A stretch of 64,000 nucleotides of DNA from UBA4644 sp034933145 (GCA_034933145.1 JAYFOA010000008.1:1-64000), one strand, 5' to 3'. Positions 51,767-60,123 are shown, counted from the first letter of the stretch. Numbers and translations: made by a program. The notes: generated from the sequence alone by a model not told the origin.

Positions 51767-52552
51767 ATGGATGAACGGGAGCTGGTATTATACGAAGAAC
51801 GCGGAGGCGTTGGAATCCTTACGATCAACCGGCCGGAAGTGCTTAACGCTATGAATACCGCTGTGATGACCCGCCTGGAGACCGTCATCGATGCGCTGAA
51901 TTTTAATACCATCCGCTGCATCGTCATTACCGGTGCCGGCAAAAAATCCTTTGTCGCCGGTGCAGATATTAAAGAGATGCTCAATTTTGACTGCCGTGAG
52001 GCATATCAGTTCAGCATCCGGGGCAATCGGGTCTTCCGTAAGCTGGAGACGCTGCCGGTACCGGTCATCGCCGCTGTCAACGGCTATGCTCTCGGAGCGG
52101 GCTGTGAGCTGGCAGCCGCCTGCGATCTCCGTATCGCCTCCGATACCGCCTCTTTTGGGCAGCCGGAGGTCACACTGGGCATCACGCCCGGATTTGGCGG
52201 TACACAGCGCCTGGCACGGCTGATCGGGACGCAGAATGCCAAGGACATGATTTTTTCCGCCCGCCGCGTCAGCGCTTTTGAGGCTCACAGCATGGGGCTG
52301 ATCAGTCAGACCTACCCTGCCGACCGGCTGATCAGCCGTGCCATTGAAACGGCAGAACAGATCGCCAAGAACGTACCTTTCGCCGTTCGTGCCTGCAAGG
52401 CCGCTATCAATGAAGGTATGCACAGCGGGCTGGAGGTCGCTCTGGGTATCGAGGCAGAACGGTTTTCCAACTGTTTTTCCACCGAAGATCACAAGGAGGC
52501 CATGCTGGCCTTTGTAGAAAAACGCGCGCCGAAGCCCTTTAAAAACCGCTGA
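51767..52552 (+). CDS. crt: enoyl-CoA hydratase (crotonase)
   Basis: Dehydrates 3-hydroxybutyryl-CoA to crotonyl-CoA. 261 residues. The crotonase fold shows ILTINRPEVLNAMNTAVM, KSFVAGADIKEML (oxyanion loop), VNGYALGAGCELAAACDLRIAS and FGQPEVTLGITPGFGGTQRLARL with the two catalytic Glu of GCEL and QPE. The start is ATG 51767, preceded by AAAGGAG. It is followed by hbd after 68 bases. Together they fill the gap left by thl-bcd-etfBA at 2.5-6.8 kb. Confidence 0.95.
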   Translation: MDERELVLYEERGGVGILTINRPEVLNAMNTAVMTRLETVIDALNFNTIRCIVITGAGKKSFVAGADIKEMLNFDCREAYQFSIRGNRVFRKLETLPVPVIAAVNGYALGAGCELAAACDLRIASDTASFGQPEVTLGITPGFGGTQRLARLIGTQNAKDMIFSARRVSAFEAHSMGLISQTYPADRLISRAIETAEQIAKNVPFAVRACKAAINEGMHSGLEVALGIEAERFSNCFSTEDHKEAMLAFVEKRAPKPFKNR

Positions 52553-52620
52553 ATTCGCCGGGTGGCCGTTCCATCCTGCCGCGCATTATAATTCTTGTCA
52601 CGTTATAAGGAGGCTCTTTT

Positions 52621-53454
52621 ATGAAAATCGCTGTTATCGGTGCCGGAACCATGGGAGCAGGCATCGCTCAGGTCTTTGCTTCTGCCGGCCATGATGTACT
52701 GCTGTGCGATATTCGCGCAGAGCTGACCCAGCGCGGCCGCTCGATGATCGAAAAAAGCCTGCGCCGACAGGTGGAAAAAGGCAAGCTTGCCACGGAAGCA
52801 GCCGATGCGGCTCTGGCCCGCGTCACTCCCGGAATAAGCAGCGATGCCGCCGACTGCGCCTTGATTTTGGAGGCCGCGGCGGAACGGATGGATATTAAGC
52901 GTGCCATCTTTACAGAACTGGACAAGCTGTGCCCGCCGGGTACGGTATTCGCCAGTAATACCTCCAGCCTTTCCTTGACCGAAATGGGGCTTGGTCTGTC
53001 CCGCCCGGTGGTCGGCATGCATTTCTTTAACCCCGCGCCGGTAATGTCGCTGGTGGAAGTAATCTCCGGCCTGACCACGCCGGAAGATCTGGCTGACCGC
53101 GTCTTCGCGCTGGCGCGTTCTTTGGGCAAAGAGCCGGTGCGCGTCAGGGAGGCGCCGGGTTTTGTCGTCAATCGCATCCTGATCCCCATGATCAATGAAG
53201 CCGTGTTTGTCCTGTCCGAGGGTGTGGCGGATGCGGAGAGCATTGATCAGGCCATGAAGCTGGGGGCCAATCATCCACTGGGCCCGCTGGCGCTGGCCGA
53301 CCTTATCGGCCTCGATGTGGTATTATCAATCTGTGAGGTGCTTCAGCGGGAAACCGGCGATGATAAATACCGCCCCTGCCCTCTGCTGCGGCAGATGGTA
53401 CGTGCCGGCCGGCTGGGCCGCAAGAGCGGTGCGGGTTTCTATTCTTACAGCTGA
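52621..53454 (+). CDS. hbd: 3-hydroxybutyryl-CoA dehydrogenase
   Basis: Reduces acetoacetyl-CoA with NAD(P)H. 277 residues. The Rossmann loop is KIAVIGAGTMGAGIAQVFA followed by LLCDI (Asp after beta 2, an NAD marker); catalytic Ser/His/Asn motifs are ASNTSSLSLTEM, GMHFFNPAPVMSLVEVI and PGFVVNRILIPMINEA, and PLGPLALADLIGLDVVLSI ends the domain. AAGGAGG precedes ATG 52621. It forms crt-hbd, ended by the terminator at 53551. Confidence 0.95.
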   Translation: MKIAVIGAGTMGAGIAQVFASAGHDVLLCDIRAELTQRGRSMIEKSLRRQVEKGKLATEAADAALARVTPGISSDAADCALILEAAAERMDIKRAIFTELDKLCPPGTVFASNTSSLSLTEMGLGLSRPVVGMHFFNPAPVMSLVEVISGLTTPEDLADRVFALARSLGKEPVRVREAPGFVVNRILIPMINEAVFVLSEGVADAESIDQAMKLGANHPLGPLALADLIGLDVVLSICEVLQRETGDDKYRPCPLLRQMVRAGRLGRKSGAGFYSYS

Positions 53455-53550
53455 TTTTTTGGTGCCCGGACTCTAAGTCGCAGTTTACATATTTGGGCAG
53501 TCCGCATTGCTATGCCCCCTGTTTTTCAAGCGTATCTATATGCCCAATTT

Positions 53551-53595
53551 AAAGGACGTTCTGTGCCGCTGAACGGTGCAGAACGCCCTTTTTAT
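53551..53595 (+). terminator. terminator of crt-hbd
   Basis: A long imperfect stem (AAAGGACGTTCTG...CAGAACGCCCTTT) followed by five U, about 100 bases after the hbd stop. Confidence 0.75.
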
Positions 53596-53633
53596 CTGCC
53601 AAGGCAGACTTTTTTTTTCGTTTTAAGAAAATT

Positions 53634-53662
53634 TTGGATGTTCAGCGGAATTATGGTATAAT
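53634..53662 (+). promoter_or_regulatory. promoter of the anchored esterase gene
   Basis: Plus strand: consensus -10 TATAAT (53657-53662) with extended TGG; -35 TTGGAT (53634-53639) at 17 bases. Confidence 0.6.
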
Positions 53663-53691
53663 AATCTCATCTTTCCGACGGAGGTCTTCCG

Positions 53692-55257
53692 GTGCATCCC
53701 TCTTTCAACAATCTGTTCGGCTCTGTCCGCGGTATGAGACGGGCAGTTATCTTTATACGCGCGTTCGCGGTAGCCCTCTGGCGTACCGCATATGCCGACC
53801 TGCCCAGGTGGGGCCTTTGGCTGTGGCTTTTGCTGCGACTCTTTTTACGGCGCGCCGGCGGGTTTTTCGGAGGGCTGGTAAAAAAGTCTCTTACTCGGCG
53901 GATTTTGGCCGGGCTGGTGCTGATGGTTTTACTCTGGGGGGCCTATACCGCAGGGCTGCACGCCCCGCAGGCCTTCGCGCCACCGGCCGCGGCTGATGAC
54001 AGCACCCCCGCAATGGCACAGACGCTTCCGTCCACGGAGCCGGAAGTCAAAACGCTGACCCTGTACTTTGATGACCGCTGGTCCCTGCCGGAGGGGGAAG
54101 CCCTGTTTTCTCTGGGCAAAAATATTCCCGATGATGCCGGCGACCGCGCCATCCTGCAGCCGGCAGGCGGTGTTCTTATTGCCACCGGCATCGGCACGAC
54201 CACAATTACTCTTTCCAGCGGCGACCTGCGGGTGACGGTAAAACCCGCGCCCATCAGTCTGCTGCTGCTCATCGGACAGAGCAATATGGAGGGTAACGAA
54301 AGCGACCCTGCCGACTCTGTTGCCGGACCTCCGGGCCAGGTCTATTCCTCCTATGGTCCCAGCTCCGTCAAGCTGGCCGGCATCGTGGGCGGCAATGAAG
54401 AGATACCGGTGCTGACGATTGGCAGCACCGACTCGCTGACGGCTGCCGCGCTGACCGGTGAGCGCAGCCGGATGAGCCGTGCGGGCACAGCCCTTGTCTA
54501 TCCAATCACCGCCCTTACTTCGGGCGGCGGCGGAAAGGGCGGCCCGGACAGCGGCATCGCCTGGGGCTGGAACCAGGCGACGGGGGAAAAGGTATGGACG
54601 GTCAACGCTGCCCATTCCGGCTCGTCCATCATGACCTGGCTGCCCGGGGCGGAAAACTTCCGCTCCGCTGTCAGTCTGTTCCGCGCGGCGGAACGGACAC
54701 TATCGGAGGAAGTTGCCTCCGGACACTATACAGTATCCCATCTGGGTTATTTCTGGCTGCAGGGTTGCTCCGATAACCAAATGTCTGCGGAGGAATACAA
54801 GACAAATTTTCTCTCCATGCATACGGCACTCAAGAGTGCCCTCCGCTGCGATCTGGGCGAGGTTGAATTCGCCGCGATCTTGATGGTGCAGGCCGCTGAC
54901 GGCACGGAAAATTTCACCACCTGGCGTGAGCTGGCTATGGATGGCCCGCGCAGCGCCCAGTATGAAATGGGCGCCGCCCTTTCCGGCGACTTTTCCGACG
55001 TGTACGTTGTCAGCACGATCATGGAAAGCTGGGTCTATGACGAAAGCGAAGAAAATACCGGCGTATCGGCGTACTTTTCCCGGAAATACGGAGATTTTAT
55101 CACCTATCCCGTACAGTGCGGCCGGACAAATTGGCCAATTCCGCAGACGCCGGAGGACGTCAAGGACAGCATCCACTATAATCAGGTGGGCTATAACGAA
55201 ATCGGCCTCGATGCGGCGGAAAACATGACCGGGATTCTGAACCTGCTAAAAAAATAA
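53692..55257 (+). CDS. membrane-anchored SGNH/SASA-type acetylesterase
   Basis: A 521-residue surface protein. Residues 1-70 are Arg-rich and hydrophobic; a clear membrane helix at about 70-88 (ILAGLVLMVLLWGAYTAG) anchors it, so the rest lies outside. Residues 118-190 look like a small beta-rich Big-2-like domain ending in ATGIGTTTITLSS and VTVKPAPI. The catalytic part follows: LLIGQSNMEGNESD (block I Ser), SGIAWGWNQATGEK, LGYFWLQGCSDNQM and the late DSIHYNQVGYNEIGLDAA with the Asp-His pair, as in sialate/xylan O-acetylesterases (SASA family). The start is GTG 53692, with GGAGG. Glycan deacetylation in the gut or envelope is inferred. Confidence 0.8.
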   Translation: MHPSFNNLFGSVRGMRRAVIFIRAFAVALWRTAYADLPRWGLWLWLLLRLFLRRAGGFFGGLVKKSLTRRILAGLVLMVLLWGAYTAGLHAPQAFAPPAAADDSTPAMAQTLPSTEPEVKTLTLYFDDRWSLPEGEALFSLGKNIPDDAGDRAILQPAGGVLIATGIGTTTITLSSGDLRVTVKPAPISLLLLIGQSNMEGNESDPADSVAGPPGQVYSSYGPSSVKLAGIVGGNEEIPVLTIGSTDSLTAAALTGERSRMSRAGTALVYPITALTSGGGGKGGPDSGIAWGWNQATGEKVWTVNAAHSGSSIMTWLPGAENFRSAVSLFRAAERTLSEEVASGHYTVSHLGYFWLQGCSDNQMSAEEYKTNFLSMHTALKSALRCDLGEVEFAAILMVQAADGTENFTTWRELAMDGPRSAQYEMGAALSGDFSDVYVVSTIMESWVYDESEENTGVSAYFSRKYGDFITYPVQCGRTNWPIPQTPEDVKDSIHYNQVGYNEIGLDAAENMTGILNLLKK

Positions 55258-55308
55258 CGCCGGTAAAAATGCCCCGAATTTTTTAGCTACGGTTTCATCA
55301 TAAATAAA

Positions 55309-55356
55309 AAGATGCGCCCTGGTATGGCTCATAAAAGCCGTACCAGGGCGCATCTT
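55309..55356. terminator. bidirectional terminator between esterase and ABC genes
   Basis: Inverted repeat of 21 bp with one mismatch and a short loop, with A/T-rich flanks, between the convergent genes. Confidence 0.8.
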
Positions 55357-55405
55357 AACCAAGACGGTCACATGGCCGCCTCGGTTCGCGCCGGTCTGTC
55401 TTGGG

Positions 55406-57193
55406 TCAGCGTATTCCTCCGCCTTCGTCCTTTGGGGATTCTTTATAATACCGCGCCTGCATATCGTACAGCTCCTTATAGGCTCCGTTCTGTCCGATCA
55501 GCTCTTCATGCGTCCCATACTCGACGATTCTCCCCCGCTGAAAAACGGCGATTTTATCGCACAAGCGGGCGGCCGAAAGCCGGTGTGAAATATACACGGC
55601 GGTCTTATTTTTCACTAGCTCATTAAAGTGCTGATACATCTCGTATTCTGCCCGCGGATCGAGCGCTGCCGTCGGTTCGTCAAGGATCACGATCGGCGTG
55701 TCTTTGTACAGGGCTCTTGCGAGCGCAATTTTTTGTCCCTCGCCGCCGGATGGCTCAAAGCCGCTCTCATCAAAATCCCTATACACAGCGGTATCAATTT
55801 CCCGGGGAAGGCTCCCGATTTTTCCGCCAAGGCCCACCCGGCGCAGTACGGATTTAATTTTTCCCTCATCAGATGCCTGTGACAGGGAAACATTTTCTTT
55901 CAGTGAAAAAGAAAAGAGCTGATAGTCCTGAAAAACGGCGGACAGCAGCGACATATACTTCTCATAGTCAACATCGCGAATATTGACCCCATCGAGCATA
56001 ATCTCGCCCTCACTCGGATCGTAAAGCCGGGTCAGCAGTTTCACAAACGTTGTTTTTCCGGCGCCGTTTTCACCTACGACCGCCAGTTTTTCACCGGGCG
56101 CAATGACGATATTGATGCCGTACAGCGCATAGTCGTTTTGTCCCACATATCGAAAGCTCACATCCTTAAACTCGATCCGGTGTCCCCCCGGAGAAATTTC
56201 GCTTTTCCCTGTACGCAGGCGGGACGGAATATTGATATAATCGCGCATCGCCCCGTAATAGATACCGTAAGCCTTGATTTCCACACCGTCCGTCAACATA
56301 CCTTTCATCGCGCCGGAAAGCGCGAGGACGGCGCCGATGTACATTGTGAAATCTCCGATCGTGATAGCACCTGCCAAAACTCTGCCAATTAAATACGCAT
56401 AGGCGAGCACATGCAGAAACGTCTGGAGCAGGGCGCTGAACGTCCCGGAGCGAATGTAAAAACCGTTCCGCCGCCGGTAATATTCCATCACCTTATTCAT
56501 GTAGGCCCCTTCATGGGACAGCAGCCAATCGCCAAGCGAATGGATGCGGATCTCCTTTCCGTACTTGAAGCTCTCAAACAGGCTGCCAAAATACTGCCAG
56601 CGACGTTCGACCCGTATCTGTTCAACCGCCAGCTTCTGCTCACTTTTCTTGGCCCATGCCTCCACGGCAGCGCTGGGAAACGCGAAAATTGCAACCAACA
56701 GAACCGTCCATGCGTCCAGACCCGAAAGAATGGCTACCGCCCCAGCCAGCGTAAACAGCTTTCCTAAAATCCCCATTGCGCTGTCAAGAACGTAAGAAAA
56801 TCCATGCCAGTCGCCATAGAGAAATCTGTCGGCTTTTTTCTTCAGATCCAGAAAAGACGGGTCTTCCAGATTTTCAAAATCTGCGTCGGCAAGCTTTTTG
56901 TGCATCATCAGCCCAAAATCCGCCGCGACCTTGCAGCGCAAAGTAAAGCTGTGCATTGCAAAAAAATTGGACCCGATTCCCGTGAGCAAATAAAGTCCCG
57001 CCAGAATTGTAACATATAGCGCCAGCATATGAACCCGACCGTGCCCCATCAGTTCGTCTATGATGAGCTTCGGCATGGTAACTGCGACGAGCGGAGTCAG
57101 CGAAGTCAAAAGCTGACCGAAGAAATTGAAAAGGATATACCGCCGATCCGACTTCCAGCCGAACTTTACAAAAAACCATAAACCTTCAAACAT
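55406..57193 (-). CDS. ABC exporter, fused membrane and ATPase domains
   Basis: A 595-residue half-exporter that would act as a homodimer. Six membrane helices in the first 330 residues (ILFNFFGQLLTSLTPLVAV; ALYVTILAGLYLLTGIG; LFTLAGAVAILSGLDAWTVLL), then the ATPase: Walker A VGENGAGKTTFVKLL, Q loop AVFQDYQLFSFS, signature SGGEGQKIALARAL, Walker B PIVILDEPTAALDP and H loop ISHRLSAARL. It is convincingly complete. I start at ATG 57193, ten bases after GGAGG. Transcription starts near 57412 and passes a leader of about 220 bases with a short leader peptide, a terminator-like hairpin and a three-way junction hiding the ribosome site. Drug or peptide export is likely, the substrate unknown. Confidence 0.9.
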   Translation of the reverse strand: MFEGLWFFVKFGWKSDRRYILFNFFGQLLTSLTPLVAVTMPKLIIDELMGHGRVHMLALYVTILAGLYLLTGIGSNFFAMHSFTLRCKVAADFGLMMHKKLADADFENLEDPSFLDLKKKADRFLYGDWHGFSYVLDSAMGILGKLFTLAGAVAILSGLDAWTVLLVAIFAFPSAAVEAWAKKSEQKLAVEQIRVERRWQYFGSLFESFKYGKEIRIHSLGDWLLSHEGAYMNKVMEYYRRRNGFYIRSGTFSALLQTFLHVLAYAYLIGRVLAGAITIGDFTMYIGAVLALSGAMKGMLTDGVEIKAYGIYYGAMRDYINIPSRLRTGKSEISPGGHRIEFKDVSFRYVGQNDYALYGINIVIAPGEKLAVVGENGAGKTTFVKLLTRLYDPSEGEIMLDGVNIRDVDYEKYMSLLSAVFQDYQLFSFSLKENVSLSQASDEGKIKSVLRRVGLGGKIGSLPREIDTAVYRDFDESGFEPSGGEGQKIALARALYKDTPIVILDEPTAALDPRAEYEMYQHFNELVKNKTAVYISHRLSAARLCDKIAVFQRGRIVEYGTHEELIGQNGAYKELYDMQARYYKESPKDEGGGIR

Positions 57194-57202
57194 AAAAAAA
57201 CA

Positions 57203-57301
57203 CCTCCGGTTTTGGCAAAACATAACCGCACCTGCGGCATTTTGCCGTAAGCGCGTTCTTTGCAGACAAAAAAGCTGTAAAGAACAACGCTTAACCGGAG
57301 G
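57203..57301 (-). promoter_or_regulatory. three-way junction sequestering the ABC ribosome binding site
   Basis: Minus-strand leader RNA: P1 pairs 57293-57301 (CCTCCGGTT) with 57203-57211 (AACCGGAGG, the Shine-Dalgarno); P2 pairs 57275-57292 with 57249-57265 (12 or more bp with bulges); P3 pairs 57240-57246 with 57214-57220 (GGCAAAA/TTTTGCC), topped by CCGC/GCGG. Nested in this order they close a three-way junction that hides the start signal of the exporter gene. Confidence 0.7.
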
Positions 57302-57348
57302 CGGCATCGGCCGTCTCGTTTTTCAGTCAAAGCATCTGCTCTTTACAG
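57268..57348 (-). terminator. attenuator-type terminator in the ABC leader
   Basis: Segment A (57337-57348, CTGTAAAGAGCA) just after the leader-peptide stop can pair 11 of 12 bases with segment B (57275-57286, TGTTCTTTACAG), which is followed by GC and six U (57268-57273). Segment B also pairs with C (57255-57265), so the terminator and P2 exclude each other. Confidence 0.65.
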
Positions 57349-57349
57349 A

Positions 57350-57385
57350 TCACCGGAGGATATAAGGCTTGTACCCGCTGAACAT
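57350..57385 (-). CDS. 11-residue leader peptide ahead of the ABC exporter
   Basis: Minus strand ATG 57385 to TGA 57350: peptide MFSGYKPYILR. GGGGTG is five bases upstream. It lies about 27 bases after the predicted transcription start and ends two bases before terminator segment A. Its last codons ATC CTC CGG contain a second copy of the CCTCCGG sequence that can pair with the exporter Shine-Dalgarno. Leader peptides so placed sense ribosome stalling, commonly by antibiotics; the evidence for translation is positional only. Confidence 0.6.
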   Translation of the reverse strand: MFSGYKPYILR

Positions 57386-57418
57386 TTTTTCACCCCATTC
57401 TTTCCAATTTCTATATTT

Positions 57419-57447
57419 GTTATAATATATGCTGTCCGTAAAGTCAA
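57419..57447 (-). promoter_or_regulatory. promoter of the ABC exporter operon
   Basis: Minus strand: -35 TTGACT (57442-57447), 17-base spacer, -10 TATAAC (57419-57424). Predicted start near 57412. Confidence 0.7.
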
Positions 57448-57488
57448 CACTGTCGTATGCAGTCAACTTGCCACAGCGGCAGCATGGC

Positions 57489-58979
57489 CTATTCCAATGC
57501 CTGCGCCATTTGTTCCAGCCGGAGGGCCAGCTCCAGTGCCAGCGCGGCGCGGCAGTCGTCCAGGGAAATGCCCAGCAGCTCCTCTGCTTTTCCAATCCGG
57601 TAGCGCAGCGATTGCCGATGCAGATGCATGGCCCGTGCCGCCTCGCACATATTGCCGCCGTGGTCGAACCAACACAACAGCGCTTTTTTCAGTGCGCTAT
57701 CATGTTCCCGGTCATACGCCTGAAGGGGCTCAAGCAATTCATTCCGCAGGGCGGCGGCTGCCGGATCGGCAAGGCAGGGTACCAGCAGATTTCGCAGCGC
57801 GGTATCCCGCCGGGTATAAATCCGCGTCCCTCCCTCGGCCTGACATTGCCTGGCGGCCTGACGTGCCTCCCGGTAGGCCGCCGCGCGGTCAAGCCCCGGC
57901 CCCCCGACGCCCCAAAAGACGCGCAGCCCGGAAAACGCGGTCCGCAGTGCAGCTTCCACGTTGGCGGCTGCATGTTCCGGCAGTTCCTCCGGCGTGAGAT
58001 AGAAAATAATCATCCCGTCAAAGACCGCGCCCGGTGCGTCGGAAGCCGTGCGCAACAGGGTGCGCAGCCCATCCATATCTGTCCCGCCCTCTTCACCGGG
58101 CGAAAGAAATCCCACCAGACAGCTCCGCGGGCGATCAGGCCAAAGCCCCATTCGCCGCGCACGGGCGCGATTTTCCTTCGTGTCCGCCAGCGTACCTTCC
58201 GCCAACGCACGGACCAGTTCATCCCGCAGCTGTTCCTGTGCGGCAAAGCGCAGTTCCGCCCGGTCAAGCCACAGCAGCAGCGGCGTCAGGATATACGGTG
58301 ACCAGCCAGCCAGCGTGTCCAGATACTCCGGCGTGGCCCGCTCTCCGGCAAGCCAGAGGGCCCCCACCTCACGTGACTGAACACGAATCGGCAGCAAAAG
58401 TTTCCATTCCGTCTCTTCCCGAGATGCGGTGGCCGCCAGTGATCGACCCGTCCGATCGGTCACCCGTACCGCGCAGCCGGTCTCCGCTTCCAGCAGGGAC
58501 AACGCCCGTGAGAGGCCCCGCCCACTCAGATAGGTGTTGAGCAGATGCGCCTGCAGTGTCTCATACCGGGCGCCCGCGCGCTCTTGTGCGGCCCGGATCC
58601 GGCCGAGCACCGCCTCCACGATATCGGCAAAGCGCAGCGCCCACGGCAGCCTGACCAGCGGCATCCTCCGCGTCCGCGCGAAGGCAAGCACCTCTTCCGG
58701 TACCCGCCGCATAGGGTCCTCAAAGGCAAGAGCAACTGCCGCTGCGCCCGACTCCCCCAGATCGCGGATAAATTCCAGCAGCGTCCCCTCTGCCTCACAG
58801 CCCACCGCCGTGGTCAGCACCAGTTCTCCATACCGCACAAAATCGCCCGCCGGCGGCTCGATAACCGACACATGCAGAATCTCCGTCTCCTCCGGCGGCA
58901 GCTCCGGCGTCAGCAGCGTCTGCCCCGGAAAAGCCGGCATGGTCAGCAGCTCTGCCAGCGTAAAATTTGTTTTTTCCAC
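57489..58979 (-). CDS. PucR/CdaR-family transcription regulator
   Basis: A 496-residue regulator: N-terminal PucR domain (FTLAELLTMPAFPGQTLL; DFVRYGELVLTTAVGCE; GAAAVALAFEDPMRRVPEE), a central GGDEF-like region near residue 285-390 (SCLVGFLSPGE to VFWGVGGPGLDRAAAYREA), and a C-terminal HTH (HGGNMCEAARAMHLHRQSLRYRI) of the HTH_30 type. PucR proteins sense a small molecule and often switch catabolic or amino-acid genes beside them. The start is GTG 58979, four to five bases after GGAGGAATC. It is divergent from asd-ask-ectB with a shared 127-base gap, so those are its likely targets. Confidence 0.88.
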   Translation of the reverse strand: MEKTNFTLAELLTMPAFPGQTLLTPELPPEETEILHVSVIEPPAGDFVRYGELVLTTAVGCEAEGTLLEFIRDLGESGAAAVALAFEDPMRRVPEEVLAFARTRRMPLVRLPWALRFADIVEAVLGRIRAAQERAGARYETLQAHLLNTYLSGRGLSRALSLLEAETGCAVRVTDRTGRSLAATASREETEWKLLLPIRVQSREVGALWLAGERATPEYLDTLAGWSPYILTPLLLWLDRAELRFAAQEQLRDELVRALAEGTLADTKENRARARRMGLWPDRPRSCLVGFLSPGEEGGTDMDGLRTLLRTASDAPGAVFDGMIIFYLTPEELPEHAAANVEAALRTAFSGLRVFWGVGGPGLDRAAAYREARQAARQCQAEGGTRIYTRRDTALRNLLVPCLADPAAAALRNELLEPLQAYDREHDSALKKALLCWFDHGGNMCEAARAMHLHRQSLRYRIGKAEELLGISLDDCRAALALELALRLEQMAQALE

Positions 58980-59024
58980 AGGATTCCTCCATAATGGTTA
59001 CATAATATCAAAATCTTCATACAC

Positions 59025-59042
59025 TTTGGACATTGAACCAAA
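59025..59042. promoter_or_regulatory. candidate operator for the PucR regulator
   Basis: TTTGG-N8-CCAAA, a perfect 5-bp dyad that overlaps the -35 hexamer of asd. No other copy was seen nearby; assignment to PucR is by position. Confidence 0.4.
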
Positions 59043-59061
59043 CTTTAGCTTATTATATAAT
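59033..59061 (+). promoter_or_regulatory. promoter of asd-ask-ectB
   Basis: Plus strand: -35 TTGAAC (59033-59038), 17-base spacer, consensus -10 TATAAT (59056-59061). Predicted start near 59068. Confidence 0.75.
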
Positions 59062-59106
59062 GGCTGTAATTTAAATGCAAATTTTATGCAGAACGGGGTA
59101 TAAGAT

Positions 59107-60123
59107 ATGAGAAAGTATACCGTGGCCGTCGTCGGCGCGCTGGGCGCCGTGGGGCAAGAGATGCGAAAGGTACTGGCACAGCGTGCTTTCCCCGTCGGGG
59201 AACTGCGCGCATTGGATATCCCTGAAAATGCAGGTAAAACGATTTCCTTTGGGGATGGCACCGTCACCGTTCAGGCCGCCGATGAAAACGCATTTGCTGG
59301 CGTGGATGTGGCGTTGTTTGCCGTAGGTGATGCGGTCAGCCGCGCGCTCGCTCCCGCTGCCGCCAAGGCCGGATGTATCGTTATTGACAACTCCAGCGCC
59401 TTTCGCATGACCGAGGGCGTGCCCCTGGTGGTTCCGGAAGTCAATGCCGAAATGCTGCGTACCCATAGGGGTATTATCGCCAACCCCAACTGCTCCACCA
59501 TCATCGCCATGCTGCCGCTGAAGCCGCTGCATGATTATGCCGGCCTGCGCCGCGTGGTTGCCTCAACCTATCAGGCCGTATCCGGCGCAGGGGCCGCAGG
59601 AATCGCCGAGCTGCGGGAACAGACGCGTCAGGTACTCGATGGGCAGCCGGTTTCCCCTACGGCCTTTGCCCATCAGATCGCCTTCAATGTCATTCCGCAT
59701 ATCGATTACTTTGAAGATAACGGATACACCCACGAAGAGATGAAGATGCTGCGGGAGGGCCGGAAGATCCTCGGTCTGCCGGAACTAAAGGTAAGCTGTA
59801 CCTGCGTTCGGGTACCGGTTTTCCGCAGTCACAGCGAATCCATCCTGATCGAAACCGAGCGGCCGGTCACGCCGGCTATCGCTCGCTCCCTGTTGAGCAA
59901 AGCACCCGGTGTCCGGGTCGTGGACGAACCGGACAGCAAATCTTATCCCATGCCGCTGGATACCTCCGACGGCGACCTGGTTTTTGTCGGCCGCATCCGT
60001 GAGGATCTGTCCGGAAGCGGCAACGGTCTCTGCTTTTGGTGCTGCGGAGACCAGATCCGCAAAGGCGCGGCACTCAACGCTGTCCAGATTGCGGAGAAAC
60101 TGATTGAAATGGAGCTGCTGTGA
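59107..60123 (+). CDS. asd: aspartate-semialdehyde dehydrogenase
   Basis: Interconverts aspartyl-4-phosphate and aspartate semialdehyde with NADP(H). 338 residues. VAVVGALGAVGQEMRKVL binds the coenzyme; the catalytic Cys is in IIANPNCSTIIAMLPL; YQAVSGAGAAGIAEL and the phosphate/His motif VRVPVFRSHSESILIE follow. The start is ATG 59107; only GGGG seven bases upstream serves as site. It is first of three genes; its stop shares a base with the aspartokinase ATG (TGATG). Unlike housekeeping asd genes it sits under a divergent PucR regulator. Confidence 0.95.
   Translation: MRKYTVAVVGALGAVGQEMRKVLAQRAFPVGELRALDIPENAGKTISFGDGTVTVQAADENAFAGVDVALFAVGDAVSRALAPAAAKAGCIVIDNSSAFRMTEGVPLVVPEVNAEMLRTHRGIIANPNCSTIIAMLPLKPLHDYAGLRRVVASTYQAVSGAGAAGIAELREQTRQVLDGQPVSPTAFAHQIAFNVIPHIDYFEDNGYTHEEMKMLREGRKILGLPELKVSCTCVRVPVFRSHSESILIETERPVTPAIARSLLSKAPGVRVVDEPDSKSYPMPLDTSDGDLVFVGRIREDLSGSGNGLCFWCCGDQIRKGAALNAVQIAEKLIEMELL

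Noticed and set aside
57203..57301. Inverted repeats of the ABC leader as a transposon remnant
   Set aside because: The arms include the exporter Shine-Dalgarno, nest with two further helices and lie downstream of a promoter and leader peptide; a regulatory RNA explains them better.
58980..59106. Lysine riboswitch upstream of asd
   Set aside because: The gap to the predicted start is only about 40 bases, far too short for an L box, and no such fold is seen.
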